Shown here: in pieces, positions 34,977 through 43,858 of the stretch
Layout of the letters: every line of letters starts with the position of its first letter
Position numbering within the stretch: position 1 is the stretch's first letter
Assembly: GCA_947500505.1 (NCBI GenBank)
Contig: CANMSL010000016.1
Location: 1-64,000 of the forward strand
Length of the DNA: 64,000 nt
Reading direction: 5' to 3'
Source of the DNA: an uncultured Aquimarina sp.
GTDB lineage: Bacteria; Bacteroidota; Bacteroidia; Flavobacteriales; Flavobacteriaceae
Position numbers and translations under genes: made by a program
Notes under the pieces: model-generated
The model's input: the letters and a program-made list of their open reading frames with translations, nothing else
The model's database searches: none
What the model was told of the DNA's origin: nothing

Positions 34977-35746
34977 TGTTTGTATTAATCGCAGGAATTA
35001 CTATTCTACTATTGATGGCTAGCGCTTTATTAATGTTTTTTTATTTTTCTAATAAGAAAATCATTAAAAAAGAATTGGAGAAAAAAGATTTAAAGATATC
35101 TTATCAAAAAGATCTACTGCATAGCACTATAGAAACACAGGAGGAAGAACGTAAAAGAATTGCTCAGGACCTGCACGATGCTATCAGCGCTAAGCTTAAT
35201 GTGGTAAGTTTAAGCACTAATGTGCTTATTGACGGTAAGCTAGAGAAAGAAGAACAACAGCAAACATTGCAACATATATTATCTGTGACCACTAAAATAT
35301 TAGATAGTTCCAGAAGATTGGCGCATAATCTCTTACCACCAATTTTGGAAAATTTTGGATTGGAGGCAGCTATAGGCGAACTCTGTGATGAGTTTGTGAG
35401 TAGTAAAAAAATAAAAATAGAGTATACAATCTTATATAAAAATCTGTTGTCTAAAAGTAATGAATTGCATATCTTCAGGATTATTCAGGAACTTTTAAAT
35501 AATTCGGTTAGACACGGAAAGGCAAACAACGTAATCTTACATATCAAAGAAGATGATGAACAACTATATATTGAATATTCTGATGATGGGAAAGGGTTTG
35601 ACATAAAATCCATTAAAAAAAATAAGGGAATTGGACTCAGAAATATTGAAAGTAGGGTAGATATACTCAATGGGATGCTTTCATTTAAAAGTGAGATCGG
35701 TAATGGAGCAATTTTTACTATTAGCGCTAAAAAACCTCAACCATGA
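34940..35746 (+). CDS. sensor histidine kinase, NarX/LuxR-type (HisKA_3)
   Basis: A 268-residue kinase with a single N-terminal membrane helix (about 13-34), a short coiled linker and a HisKA_3 dimerisation domain whose phosphorylated His is H79 in QDLHDAIS. The HATPase domain has ELLNNSVRHGKA (N-box) and DDGKGFD with GIGLRNIESRV (G-boxes). It lacks a periplasmic or PAS sensor, so input must come from a partner such as the upstream membrane protein. The chosen start overlaps the upstream gene by 37 bp; an ATG at 34976 would give 256 residues and a TGATG overlap. It overlaps the regulator gene by 4 bp. Confidence 0.9.
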   Translation: MEEVVLSEESTLMFVLIAGITILLLMASALLMFFYFSNKKIIKKELEKKDLKISYQKDLLHSTIETQEEERKRIAQDLHDAISAKLNVVSLSTNVLIDGKLEKEEQQQTLQHILSVTTKILDSSRRLAHNLLPPILENFGLEAAIGELCDEFVSSKKIKIEYTILYKNLLSKSNELHIFRIIQELLNNSVRHGKANNVILHIKEDDEQLYIEYSDDGKGFDIKSIKKNKGIGLRNIESRVDILNGMLSFKSEIGNGAIFTISAKKPQP

Positions 35747-36411
35747 AAAAAGATATCATAAAATTAGCCATAGCCGATGACGAAACTTTATTTAGACAGG
35801 GAATTACATTCATTCTGGATAAGGAAAATAATATTGAAATAAGTATTCAGGCAGAGAATGGTAATGACCTTATCAAACAATTAAATCATACTAGGGATTT
35901 ACCGGAGATTATCCTAATGGATTTAAAAATGCCGGATCTCAATGGTGTAGAAACTACCAAAATTGTAAAAAAGAAATTTCCGGAAATAAAGATTATCGCT
36001 TTAACAAGTTATTACAGCAAGCCTTTTATTATGAATATGATGCAACAGGGAGCTGTCGCATATCTTGCTAAAAATGCGAAACCTACAGAAGTTGTTAATA
36101 CCATTAATCAGGTTGCGGTAAAGGGCTTTTATTATGATGAAAATGTCATGAGTATTTTGGAAGAAGCTTCCTTAAAATCAAATAAACCGTCAATAGACGA
36201 TGAATTTTTAACAAAACGAGAGCGAGAAGTATTAAAATTAATTTGTGAACAAAAAACTACTACAGAAATTGCAGAGCAATTGTTTATAAGCCCGAGAACT
36301 GTTGAAGGGCATCGTAATAATTTGTTGGTAAAAACCGGATCAAAAAATATAGCAGGTCTGGTCATTCACGCAATCGAGAATCAAATTTTTGTTAGAAATC
36401 AGCAGATTTAA
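35743..36411 (+). CDS. NarL/LuxR-type response regulator
   Basis: A 222-residue regulator: receiver domain (about 6-125) with acidic pocket ADDE (11-14), phosphoacceptor Asp60 in ILMDLKMPD and Lys in LAKNAKP, and a LuxR-type helix-turn-helix at the C-terminus (LTKREREVLKLICEQKTTTE, then ISPRTVEGHRNNL). It overlaps the kinase gene as ATGA and is its cognate regulator. Targets are unknown; the CPxxC-tail genes just upstream are candidates, given that many such systems are autoregulated. Confidence 0.93.
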   Translation: MKKDIIKLAIADDETLFRQGITFILDKENNIEISIQAENGNDLIKQLNHTRDLPEIILMDLKMPDLNGVETTKIVKKKFPEIKIIALTSYYSKPFIMNMMQQGAVAYLAKNAKPTEVVNTINQVAVKGFYYDENVMSILEEASLKSNKPSIDDEFLTKREREVLKLICEQKTTTEIAEQLFISPRTVEGHRNNLLVKTGSKNIAGLVIHAIENQIFVRNQQI

Positions 36412-36864
36412 ACCGGTACTGCTGCTTTATTTTTGATATTATTTTTCAATTCTGAATATACTGTGTTAAATAAAATAACAGTAGAATTCCCCATTAACAT
36501 ATTTTTATGTTAATATCAATAGCTAATGGTTAAAAGCCGTTAAAGCACTTGACAAAATCGCTTTATGCCATATATTAAAAGTGTTGATTATTTAAATCAA
36601 TATGATTGAAAGCAAGTAGTTATTTACTCTACTTTATTTCTTCAGAATTTGAAATCTTGAAAAGTTATTAATACAAATTAATGTATTGCTGTCATTACTT
36701 GTTAATGTTAATGACATTCCTAGTAAGTTCTATTACTGAATAACTTTTTTCAGAAACCATTTAAAAGATAATATTATCAACAGTTGCAATTTTGAGCTGT
36801 TCACTATCTGATTGGATTTTTCAAATTCATTTAAAACTAATTTTTAATATTTAAAACTTAATTT
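36412..36864. other. gene-free AT-rich gap
   Basis: No ORF with a plausible start and length, no strong terminator and no recognised RNA was found on either strand. It probably holds the promoter of the YtxH gene, but no TAnnTTTG box is obvious near its start. Confidence 0.5.
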
Positions 36865-37191
36865 ATGTCAAGTAACAACACTATCATCGGATTAGCAACA
36901 GGAGCAGCACTCGGAGCAGTAACAGCACTTTTGTTTGCACCCGATTCAGGAAAAAACACCAGAAAGAAAATAAAAGTTAAAGTAAAGGATACGAAAGATG
37001 ATTTAGCCGATCGTGCCAGTAAAATTTCAGATGAAATTACATCCAAATTTAATTCGCAGAAAGCAGAGTTTTCTAAGGAAATAGATGGGCTAGTAAACGA
37101 TATGAGTTTAAAAGCAGATGACGTAATCGTTACTTTAGAAAAAAAACTGGAAATGCTGAGAAAAAGAAATGAAAAAATTAATGCTAACTAA
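36865..37191 (+). CDS. YtxH domain protein
   Basis: A 108-residue protein. Residues 8-33 form a glycine/alanine-rich hydrophobic helix (GLATGAALGAVTALLFAPDSG), ending in the LFAPxSGxxTR motif typical of YtxH proteins. The rest is a long charged coiled coil. YtxH proteins are small membrane-associated stress proteins of unclear function. It is followed after 82 bp by another small exported protein, perhaps in the same stress regulon. Confidence 0.85.
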   Translation: MSSNNTIIGLATGAALGAVTALLFAPDSGKNTRKKIKVKVKDTKDDLADRASKISDEITSKFNSQKAEFSKEIDGLVNDMSLKADDVIVTLEKKLEMLRKRNEKINAN

Positions 37192-37273
37192 CGACCTTGT
37201 TAATGTCGTGATATAAGAAAATCCCATAAATAGTTAGTATAAATTAATAATTTCAACAATAAAAAATAAAAGC

Positions 37274-37747
37274 ATGAAAATTTTAGATAAAGTATCAATT
37301 TTAGCATTAGTATTCACTTTTTCGGTTGCAACCGCACAGGATCATAATACGGAAATTACCAAGGAAACCATAGTGAAAACCTATGAATTAGAAAAGGGTA
37401 ATAGTACAATTCCATACGAAATTACGATTAAAAATAAGGAATTGGATCCAATTAAATTAGAAAAGGAAGACCGTTATAAATTAAATCAGGATAGAGTAGA
37501 TGCTCAGGAAATGATTACAAAAGTGATTACGATCGATGATCAATATGATGATTCTTTTGATAATGTAATTGAGTTGTCTTATATGAAAGAGGCAGATAAA
37601 GATTTTAAAATTATGCCATATGATGAAGGATTTGTAATTATGGTGAAAGGTGAAGAATTTGAATATTCAGTGAAGAATAAAAATTATAAAGTAAAATCAG
37701 CTAATAAGGATTTCTTTATGATTGAGAGACAATCAGATTCTAAATAA
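37274..37747 (+). CDS. small exported protein, unknown
   Basis: A 157-residue protein with signal peptide MKILDKVSILALVFTFSVATAQ. The mature part is charged and beta-rich, with no cysteines and no known motif. It ends 33 bp before a bidirectional terminator shared with the convergent methyltransferase gene. Genes of this sort are common in Flavobacteriaceae next to YtxH genes, but no function is known to me. Confidence 0.7.
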   Translation: MKILDKVSILALVFTFSVATAQDHNTEITKETIVKTYELEKGNSTIPYEITIKNKELDPIKLEKEDRYKLNQDRVDAQEMITKVITIDDQYDDSFDNVIELSYMKEADKDFKIMPYDEGFVIMVKGEEFEYSVKNKNYKVKSANKDFFMIERQSDSK

Positions 37748-37779
37748 AATATCTTATATAGATAAATAAATATATTTTG

Positions 37780-37825
37780 AAATTCGGGTCACATTTAAAT
37801 TAGTTTTAAATGTCGACCTGAATTT
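37780..37825. terminator. bidirectional terminator of convergent genes
   Basis: Arms AAATTCGGGTC-x2-ATTTAAA and TTTAAAT-x3-GACCTGAATTT form a long stem with a small bulge and a short loop, followed by a T-run on the right. It lies between stops at 37747 and 37806 and overlaps the end of the minus-strand gene. Confidence 0.75.
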
Positions 37826-38999
37826 TTTTGCATACCAACACTATTTTCTTTGATTCATAATTAGTTGTAAAGAATAGGTATAGATCACCTCCATCCATTA
37901 TTTTAAATTTTTTTCTGATTTCTGATACAGTTTCAGGAAAATTACGCGTAGTGATATTCGCCTTTGTAATATTTTCTTTTTTTAAAGTTTGTTTTTGATA
38001 AGGAAGCACTGATTGTATTTCAAAACTTCTTCCGGGAAACTCAATAAATATGTCAGAAGTATATAGATGGGAGTTTTGGTGAAGTTTTTCTAGTCTATAA
38101 AAATTTGATATACTCTGAAAACCACCTGCTTTCATGATTGAGGCATTCGGTTCATAGATATATTTTTTTGGTAATGAGAGGTTAGAAGTATTAACGTTTT
38201 CTTCTTTTAGCGTAAAAGAGAATTCCTGTTTTGTTCCTTTATTAATATTGGCAGTCTTAACAGTAACATCATGATTGCTATTTTTCTCTAAAATCCATAG
38301 TAATTCTTTTACCTCGTTGTTTATCGCTATTACGTGAATTTCTTTTACGCATTGCAACGAATTTAATCCAGATTGTATATCTAGTAAAGGCGAGGTTTTG
38401 ATTAGAATATTATTTGTCTTTGAAAATAAAAAATCCAAATGAGACGGAACATCGGGCAAACAGTCTTCCAGAAAAAAAACTTTACCCTTATGATCATTTC
38501 TTCTGGAAGGATCTATATAAATCCAATCAACGGCATCTAATGATTCTAAAACTTTTAATCCGTCATCAGCATATAGTTTAATGTTATCTGCACCTAAAAT
38601 TTTAAAATTATGAGCAGCAATTTTACTTAGCTCACCATTTAATTCGCAGTGGATAACATTTTTCATTGTTTTTGAAAAATAGTAATCATCAATTCCTAAA
38701 CCACCAGTAAGATCAATTAAGGTGTCACCGAAAACCAAATTACTTTTATAAATTGCTGTAGCTTCAGAAGAGGTCTGCTCCAGATTTAAAGTTGGTGGAT
38801 AGTAAATGCCTCTGGTTTGATACCATAGAGGTATTTTTTTTTTGGCTTTTGATCTTCCATTAATTTGTTGTGCTAATTCCTGAATGCTCACATTCTCAAA
38901 AGGACTTCCAGCTAGTATTAATTTTGCTAAATCTTTAGTGTTATTAGATTTTTCAAAAATATAATCCTGTACCTCTGTATGTAAAATATGAATGTTCAA
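37806..38999 (-). CDS. THUMP-like class I methyltransferase
   Basis: A 397-residue S-adenosylmethionine-dependent methyltransferase. The SAM site is in LIDLTGGLGIDDYYFS (about 96-111), followed by HCELNGELSKIAAHN; the DWIYIDPSRR motif (about 157-166) matches the DPPR/DPSRR catalytic region of nucleic-acid methyltransferases. The C-terminal part (about 300-395) corresponds to the 'THUMP-like' domain. The substrate is likely RNA but is unproven. Its start is 3 bp from the stop of the AI-2E transporter gene, so the two form an operon. Confidence 0.85.
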   Translation of the reverse strand: MNIHILHTEVQDYIFEKSNNTKDLAKLILAGSPFENVSIQELAQQINGRSKAKKKIPLWYQTRGIYYPPTLNLEQTSSEATAIYKSNLVFGDTLIDLTGGLGIDDYYFSKTMKNVIHCELNGELSKIAAHNFKILGADNIKLYADDGLKVLESLDAVDWIYIDPSRRNDHKGKVFFLEDCLPDVPSHLDFLFSKTNNILIKTSPLLDIQSGLNSLQCVKEIHVIAINNEVKELLWILEKNSNHDVTVKTANINKGTKQEFSFTLKEENVNTSNLSLPKKYIYEPNASIMKAGGFQSISNFYRLEKLHQNSHLYTSDIFIEFPGRSFEIQSVLPYQKQTLKKENITKANITTRNFPETVSEIRKKFKIMDGGDLYLFFTTNYESKKIVLVCKKIQVDI

Positions 39000-39002
39000 T
39001 GA

Positions 39003-40091
39003 TTACAACTCTTTAGTCAATTGTTTTACAATTTTGTATTCTGACAAGAATTCTTGTGCGATAACTTTTATGGCTGTATAAAAAGGAATAGCAACAATTA
39101 GTCCTCCTATCCCAAAGAGTGCTCCGAATATCAGAATTGCCAGAAAAATTTCTAAAGGATGTGATTTAACACTGTTTCCGAAAATTAAAGGCTGATTTAG
39201 GAAATTATCTATTAATTGGATCACTACATATCCTATTAAAATATAAGTCAGTTTTGGTAAAATCACAGATTGGAAATCATATCCTAAATTACTGGTAGTA
39301 GCCAATATCAATACCAAAGCTCCCCCAAACAAAGGTCCTATGTAGGGAATTAGGTTAAAAATAGCTGCAATTAATGCTACTGCAATCGCATTATTGACAC
39401 CAAAGATTAGCAAAAGAATAGTATATAAAACAAATAGAATTAAGATCTGGAGCAGTAAGCCCACAAAATATCGGGAAAGTAAATCCTTAATTTTATTGAA
39501 AGCCCTCATAAACTTTGTTTCATCTTCTTTTTTGGCAAAAACAAGCATACTATTTACCAGTAGTCTACTGTCTTTCAATAAGAAAAACGAGATAAATAAA
39601 ATAGAAAATAGTCCTATCAGTACAGCACCAAAACCACTTAAGAAATTGTTGATTAGGTTAGGAATTGCTTTCAGATCAAAGAATTCCATTAAATCCGATT
39701 GTTTGATTAATTCTACAAAGTTCAGCTTTTCTACATTAAAATAATCACTAATCTCTTGATTTAGACGATCCAGATCGTCACTTACTTCGTTAATATTAAT
39801 AGTTCCGATCAACTGCCCTTGTTCGGTAACAATTGGAACGAATAAAAGAAATAAACTAAAAAATAATCCAATAGTAATGAAGAGTGCAAAAAATACTGCA
39901 ATAGTATTATTAAATTTTAATCTTTTTTTTAGGAATAAAACAAGTGGTCTGCCCATTAATGAAATAACTGCCGCAAAGGTTATATATAGCAAAATGGACT
40001 GTATTTTATATAAAAACCATAATAGAGCAAGTATACCGACAATAATTGCTATTGCTCTAAGAATGCCGTATGCAATTGTTTTTGAATTCAT
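39003..40091 (-). CDS. AI-2E family transporter
   Basis: A 362-residue polytopic membrane protein with about eight helices in the arrangement of the AI-2E (YdiK/TqsA/PerM) family: helices at about 9-75, then a soluble stretch (90-150), then helices from 150 onward, with the ALIAAIFNLIPYIGPLFGG signature (about 240-258). Family members have been linked to autoinducer export, sodium/proton antiport and general permease roles; the substrate cannot be told here. It is transcribed with the methyltransferase downstream. Confidence 0.9.
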   Translation of the reverse strand: MNSKTIAYGILRAIAIIVGILALLWFLYKIQSILLYITFAAVISLMGRPLVLFLKKRLKFNNTIAVFFALFITIGLFFSLFLLFVPIVTEQGQLIGTININEVSDDLDRLNQEISDYFNVEKLNFVELIKQSDLMEFFDLKAIPNLINNFLSGFGAVLIGLFSILFISFFLLKDSRLLVNSMLVFAKKEDETKFMRAFNKIKDLLSRYFVGLLLQILILFVLYTILLLIFGVNNAIAVALIAAIFNLIPYIGPLFGGALVLILATTSNLGYDFQSVILPKLTYILIGYVVIQLIDNFLNQPLIFGNSVKSHPLEIFLAILIFGALFGIGGLIVAIPFYTAIKVIAQEFLSEYKIVKQLTKEL

Positions 40092-40138
40092 ATCTAAAAA
40101 TTTTCAGAAAACGTAGTTTAATTTATTCGTTATATATT

Positions 40139-40660
40139 TTAGCCACTATTGGTCATTAATTGTTTCGTAATTTCATAAAGAGCAATGCCAGTCGCTGTAG
40201 CCACATTCATGCTGCTATTGGTGCCATACATATTTATATGTACACTTTTTGCAACATTTGTTAACACATCTTCAGAAATCCCTAGATTTTCCTCACCGAT
40301 GACTAATGCGATTTTGTCATTTACAGAGAAGAGATTTTCTGAAACCGGAATGCTATTGTGTGTAATTTCCAGTCCAATAATTTTATACCCTTCAAATTTT
40401 AAAGTGTTGATTACTGATATAATATCCTTAGACTCTTGATATGGTACGATTTCCTGCGTAGCTCTTGCGGTACGTTGCATTCGTTTACTTACGACAGTAA
40501 TATTTTCTCCACAGAAATAGATTTGTTCCACACCAAAACTATCAGCAATTCTAAAGATACTACCGATATTAGCAGGAGAGTTTACACGATCGCAGACAAT
40601 TGTTATCGGAAATTTTTTTTTTGTAAAGATGGTATTGTTATGGTGTAGTTGCGTAGTCAT
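40139..40660 (-). CDS. TrmH/SpoU-family RNA methyltransferase
   Basis: A 173-residue SPOUT methyltransferase made of the catalytic domain alone. Motif 1 is RVNSPANIGSIFRIADSFG (asparagine and arginine of SpoU), motif 2 is LVIGEENLGIS, and motif 3 is VHINMYGTNSSMNVATATGI, giving the trefoil-knot SAM site. It likely makes a 2'-O-methylribose in tRNA or rRNA. It resembles TrmL/TrmH-like short proteins; the exact target is not readable. The gene starts 4 bp from the stop of the DUF4159 gene. Confidence 0.88.
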   Translation of the reverse strand: MTTQLHHNNTIFTKKKFPITIVCDRVNSPANIGSIFRIADSFGVEQIYFCGENITVVSKRMQRTARATQEIVPYQESKDIISVINTLKFEGYKIIGLEITHNSIPVSENLFSVNDKIALVIGEENLGISEDVLTNVAKSVHINMYGTNSSMNVATATGIALYEITKQLMTNSG

Positions 40661-40664
40661 TTAA

Positions 40665-41315
40665 TTAATTCTCGAAAGCGTATTTGATAATATTAGCCCC
40701 CATTTTCAAAGCTTTTTGACGAACTTCTTCTGGATCATTATGAATTTCGGGGTTTTCCCAACCATCACCCAAATCACTTTCGAAAGTAAACAGAAGCACC
40801 AACCTGCCTTCGTGGATGATCCCTAAAGCCTGTGGTCGCTCTCCATCGTGTTCGTGTATTTTGGGTAACCCTTGGGGAAATTTGTATTTCGAGGAAAAAA
40901 TTGGATGTGATACTGGTAATTCTTTTAATTCATTATCAGGAAAAATCTTTATCAACTCTTTTCTGACGTAGGGTTCCATACCATAGTTGTCATCAATATG
41001 CAAAAAACCGCCACTTACCAAATAGTTACGTAGATTCTCAGCGTCCTGCTCCGTAAAAAATACGTTTCCGTGACCAGTCATATGGATATATGGATACTGA
41101 AAAATATCTACACTCTCCGGTTTTACCGTTTTTGGTTTCGGACTCATCGCTGTTTGAATATTCTGATTACAGAAGCTGATAAGATTTGGTAATGCGGTGG
41201 GATTACTATACCAATCACCACCACCGTTGTATTGCAATACTGCAATATCTTGAGCTAATACAACATAAGAAAATAAAAATAAGTAAATAAAACCTGTAAG
41301 CTTTGTAATCATCAT
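40665..41315 (-). CDS. exported DUF4159 protein
   Basis: A 216-residue protein with an N-terminal signal sequence (TGFIYLFLFSYVVLAQ) followed by a DUF4159 domain of glutamine-amidotransferase-like fold: LQYNGGGDWYSNPTALPNL, HMTGHGNVFF, GGFLHIDDNYGM. Function unknown; family members often accompany gliding or MoxR-type gene groups in Bacteroidota, but here it pairs with an RNA methyltransferase. Either of the first two ATG codons can be used. It is divergent from the DUF1223 gene with a 40-bp gap. Confidence 0.85.
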   Translation of the reverse strand: MMITKLTGFIYLFLFSYVVLAQDIAVLQYNGGGDWYSNPTALPNLISFCNQNIQTAMSPKPKTVKPESVDIFQYPYIHMTGHGNVFFTEQDAENLRNYLVSGGFLHIDDNYGMEPYVRKELIKIFPDNELKELPVSHPIFSSKYKFPQGLPKIHEHDGERPQALGIIHEGRLVLLFTFESDLGDGWENPEIHNDPEEVRQKALKMGANIIKYAFEN

Positions 41316-41355
41316 CGTCTAAATAATAGACTCTAAAAGTACTAAAATAAACAAG

Positions 41356-42075
41356 ATGATCAGAAACCTTTTGATACTATTAACGATCGTAATTTCCGGC
41401 CTTGTTACTGCTCAGGATGATAGCGAAACAATCGTGGTAATGGAATTATTTACCTCGCAAGGATGCAGCAGTTGTCCGCCGGCAGATGAATTATTGGATG
41501 CTATCAAAGAAAAATATGAAGATCATAATGTTTTTGTTTTATCATATCATGTGGATTACTGGAATCGATTAGGTTGGAAAGATCCTTTTAGTAATGCAGC
41601 ATTTAGCGATTATCAGAGACACTATGCCAAGCAGTTTAATAGTCGATCTATTTATACACCACAACTGGTAGTTAATGGCAGCGAACATTTTACGGGGTCT
41701 AACAATGCAAAAGTAATAGCAGCGATACGAAAGTATTCAAAATCTATAACAACCAATATCATCAAAATTAAGGGTTTAAAGGAGGGAGATGATCAGATTA
41801 TAATGGAATATAGGGTGGAAGGATCAACATTTAATCAGATTACATTTGCCTTAGTCGTGTCAAAAAAAACAACTAAAATCGGTAGCGGAGAGAATCGAAA
41901 CAGAACCCTTAAAAACACCAATGTTGTTGTTAATCGTTTAGTTAAGAAGGATGCATCTGGAGTTATCACATTATCCGTTCCTGATTGGATAAGCAATAGC
42001 GATAAATTATCAATTATTGCCTACACACAGAATGACAAATTAAAAACTACCGGCGCTACTAGAATAAGCATTTAA
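41356..42075 (+). CDS. exported DUF1223 thioredoxin-like protein
   Basis: A 239-residue protein with signal peptide (MIRNLLILLTIVISGLVTAQ) and a DUF1223 thioredoxin-like domain: ELFTSQGCSSCPPADELL (about 30-47) contains the CSSC redox-type motif, followed by YHVDYWNRLGWKDPFS and IYTPQLVVNG, all family hallmarks. The redox partner and substrate are unknown. A decayed partial copy of residues about 77-140 of this gene lies 2 kb downstream at 43576. A terminator follows at 42102. Confidence 0.88.
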   Translation: MIRNLLILLTIVISGLVTAQDDSETIVVMELFTSQGCSSCPPADELLDAIKEKYEDHNVFVLSYHVDYWNRLGWKDPFSNAAFSDYQRHYAKQFNSRSIYTPQLVVNGSEHFTGSNNAKVIAAIRKYSKSITTNIIKIKGLKEGDDQIIMEYRVEGSTFNQITFALVVSKKTTKIGSGENRNRTLKNTNVVVNRLVKKDASGVITLSVPDWISNSDKLSIIAYTQNDKLKTTGATRISI

Positions 42076-42101
42076 TTCAATTCCCAAAACTGTATTCAAA
42101 A

Positions 42102-42128
42102 CGCAACAATCATTGTTGTGGTTTTCTT
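42102..42128 (+). terminator. rho-independent terminator
   Basis: Stem CGCAACAA/TTGTTGTG (one G-T pair) with a 3-nt loop, followed by GTTTTCTT, 27 bp after the DUF1223 stop. Confidence 0.65.
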
Positions 42129-42804
42129 TTGAAGGGAATTTTGCTTTTCTTTAATAAAAAATGATGTAACCTTAATAGTAAACCATATTATACGTTTGTA
42201 AACAGTTACAATGTAATATATAGGAAAGATCTGTGTAATATTGCGTACATATGTTACAAGTAAGCGTGTATATCAGAAAATTGAAATGTCCACTAAGATT
42301 ATATTTGAATCAATTAAATTTCGGATCTAGATCAATGGTTTTGTTTATGAAAATGTTCTAATGAGTCTAAAAAGAAAAAATTGTACGCTTTGGACTCTTC
42401 TAAGCAGTGCTGTAAATGCTTTTATTTTTGTGAAGAAAGATTTATAGCCAAAACATCTTCATACGAACTTAACTAGTTGCACTAAGATTTTTATTTTTTA
42501 CGTCTTTAGACTGGTTACTGGAATAAAAATTCATAGGAGGTCCGACTAAATAGAATGGTTATTATATTCTTGGTAAAACGCAATGCTTACAAAAAGGAAA
42601 AGTTAGCAACCAATGCCTACCTGCCTGCCATCCGCCAGGTAGGCAGGGAAAAATCGAAAAGGAAACTAACATTTTGCTCTGTTACGAAACATGTATTCAA
42701 TGTTATAAGGAATTCTTAGCTTTTTTTCACTGGATTCAGGGAAGCATACATTTTGAAATGTTTCAATATTTGTAATTGAAACTAATCTCAATAATATTCA
42801 GAAA
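42129..42804. other. gene-poor region with a REP-like palindrome
   Basis: About 680 bp without a credible gene. A 28-codon ORF at 42361 has no supporting feature. The only clear structure is the C/G-rich palindrome at 42616-42647. The promoter of the gene at 42805 is presumably in the last 100 bp. Confidence 0.5.
42616..42647. repeat. REP-like palindrome (CCTACCTG/CAGGTAGG)
   Basis: Arms CCTACCTG (42616-42623) and CAGGTAGG (42636-42643) with CCTGCC/GGCAGG half-sites around them. It stands out sharply by GC content from the surrounding AT-rich DNA. Elements of this type are dispersed in many Flavobacteriaceae genomes; no transposase is linked to it here. Confidence 0.65.
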
Positions 42805-43476
42805 ATGAAGTATAAGCTACTTATTCTTTTTTCCATTTCTTTGCTTTTTTCTTCTTGTCTAGCTCTTATCTTCGACTATGTTCAAGTTCAATGCAGAAAA
42901 TATACATTAGCTAATGAATTATTTTGGTTTCAGGGAGATGTCCTAACTGAATATATTTTCGTTAATAAATCTACGAATAAGGAAAGAAAATTTTATCTCA
43001 GGAACAGATATCTTTCGCATATGGAAGATTATACGTATATAAAAGATAATGAAGAAGATGACTGTGGTTGTTACGATATATCTTCACAAATATTGGTTGG
43101 AGATAAAGATACTATACAAATAATGAATACATCTAGGCACGGAAACATTAATAGTACTTATTCACATAATGAGGAAAGTTTTACCTTAAAATTTGGTAAT
43201 ACTAAAGATGTTATCACCACTGATACCTCTGATATAACTATGAGTACGATTATTGTTAAAGGAGTTGAGGTTAAGACTAAAATATTTGTAAGTGAGCTTG
43301 GAGGGATTAAAACTGTGCTTACCATTGGGCAGGGTATTGGACCTATTAAAATTGAATTTTATAATGGGGAAACTTGGGAAAGAAAAGAGATTAAAATTGA
43401 TAAAATAGCACCAGCTATAAACTACGACTATTTTAGTATTGAATGTAATGATATCTTGAAAAATGCGAACTATTAG
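42805..43476 (+). CDS. putative lipoprotein of unknown function
   Basis: A 223-residue protein starting MKYKLLILFSISLLFSSCLAL, with a lipobox SSC (Cys about residue 18). The mature region is beta-rich with several cysteines (DDCGCYD about 85-91). I do not recognise a family. It is a lone gene flanked by gene-poor DNA, between the intact DUF1223 gene and its decayed copy, so it may have come in with that rearrangement. Confidence 0.65.
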   Translation: MKYKLLILFSISLLFSSCLALIFDYVQVQCRKYTLANELFWFQGDVLTEYIFVNKSTNKERKFYLRNRYLSHMEDYTYIKDNEEDDCGCYDISSQILVGDKDTIQIMNTSRHGNINSTYSHNEESFTLKFGNTKDVITTDTSDITMSTIIVKGVEVKTKIFVSELGGIKTVLTIGQGIGPIKIEFYNGETWERKEIKIDKIAPAINYDYFSIECNDILKNANY

Positions 43477-43575
43477 TAAGTTGATCAAGAACCCTATAAC
43501 GTAAATTTTCAATCAAAAACCTGATTTCGATACCCTGCGTTCGTTTCAGAAAGCAATTGTATTAACGATTTTCTC

Positions 43576-43779
43576 TTTAGTAATGCAGCTTTTAGCGATT
43601 ATCAGAGAGACTATGCCAAGTAGTTTAATACGTGATCTATTTATACACCGCAACTGGTAGTTAATGGCAGCGAACATTTTACGGGGTCTAACAATACAAA
43701 AGTACTAGAAGCGATACGAAAGTATTCAAAATCTATATGAACCAATATCATCAAACTTAAGGGTTTAAAAAAGGAAGAT
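43576..43779 (+). pseudogene. decayed partial copy of the DUF1223 gene
   Basis: About 200 bp nearly identical to 41587-41789 within the intact DUF1223 gene, including the blocks for NAAFSDYQR, TPQLVVNGSEHFTG and IRKYSKSI. In-frame stops have arisen (TAG for a Gln codon, TGA near the Arg-Ser pair and TGA after KSI), and a single-base indel shifts the alignment offset from 1989 to 1990. Both ends of the original gene are missing, including the CSSC motif, so the copy cannot be functional. The rest of the 43477-43999 gap has no gene. Confidence 0.88.
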
Positions 43780-43858
43780 TAAGGGCAAGTAAAAAAGTAT
43801 TATAGATTGATGAAAAGAATTCTTCTTTCTTTATTATAATAAAATATTAATCACGAAA

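Noticed and set aside
42361..42447. A 28-codon ATG ORF in the gap after the DUF1223 gene
   Set aside because: No overlap with another gene, no leader element, no recognisable feature; expected by chance in AT-rich DNA.
43186..43512. A 108-codon minus-strand frame overlapping the lipoprotein at 42805
   Set aside because: The plus-strand gene has a clear lipoprotein signal; the opposing frame has no signal, motif or suitable spacing.
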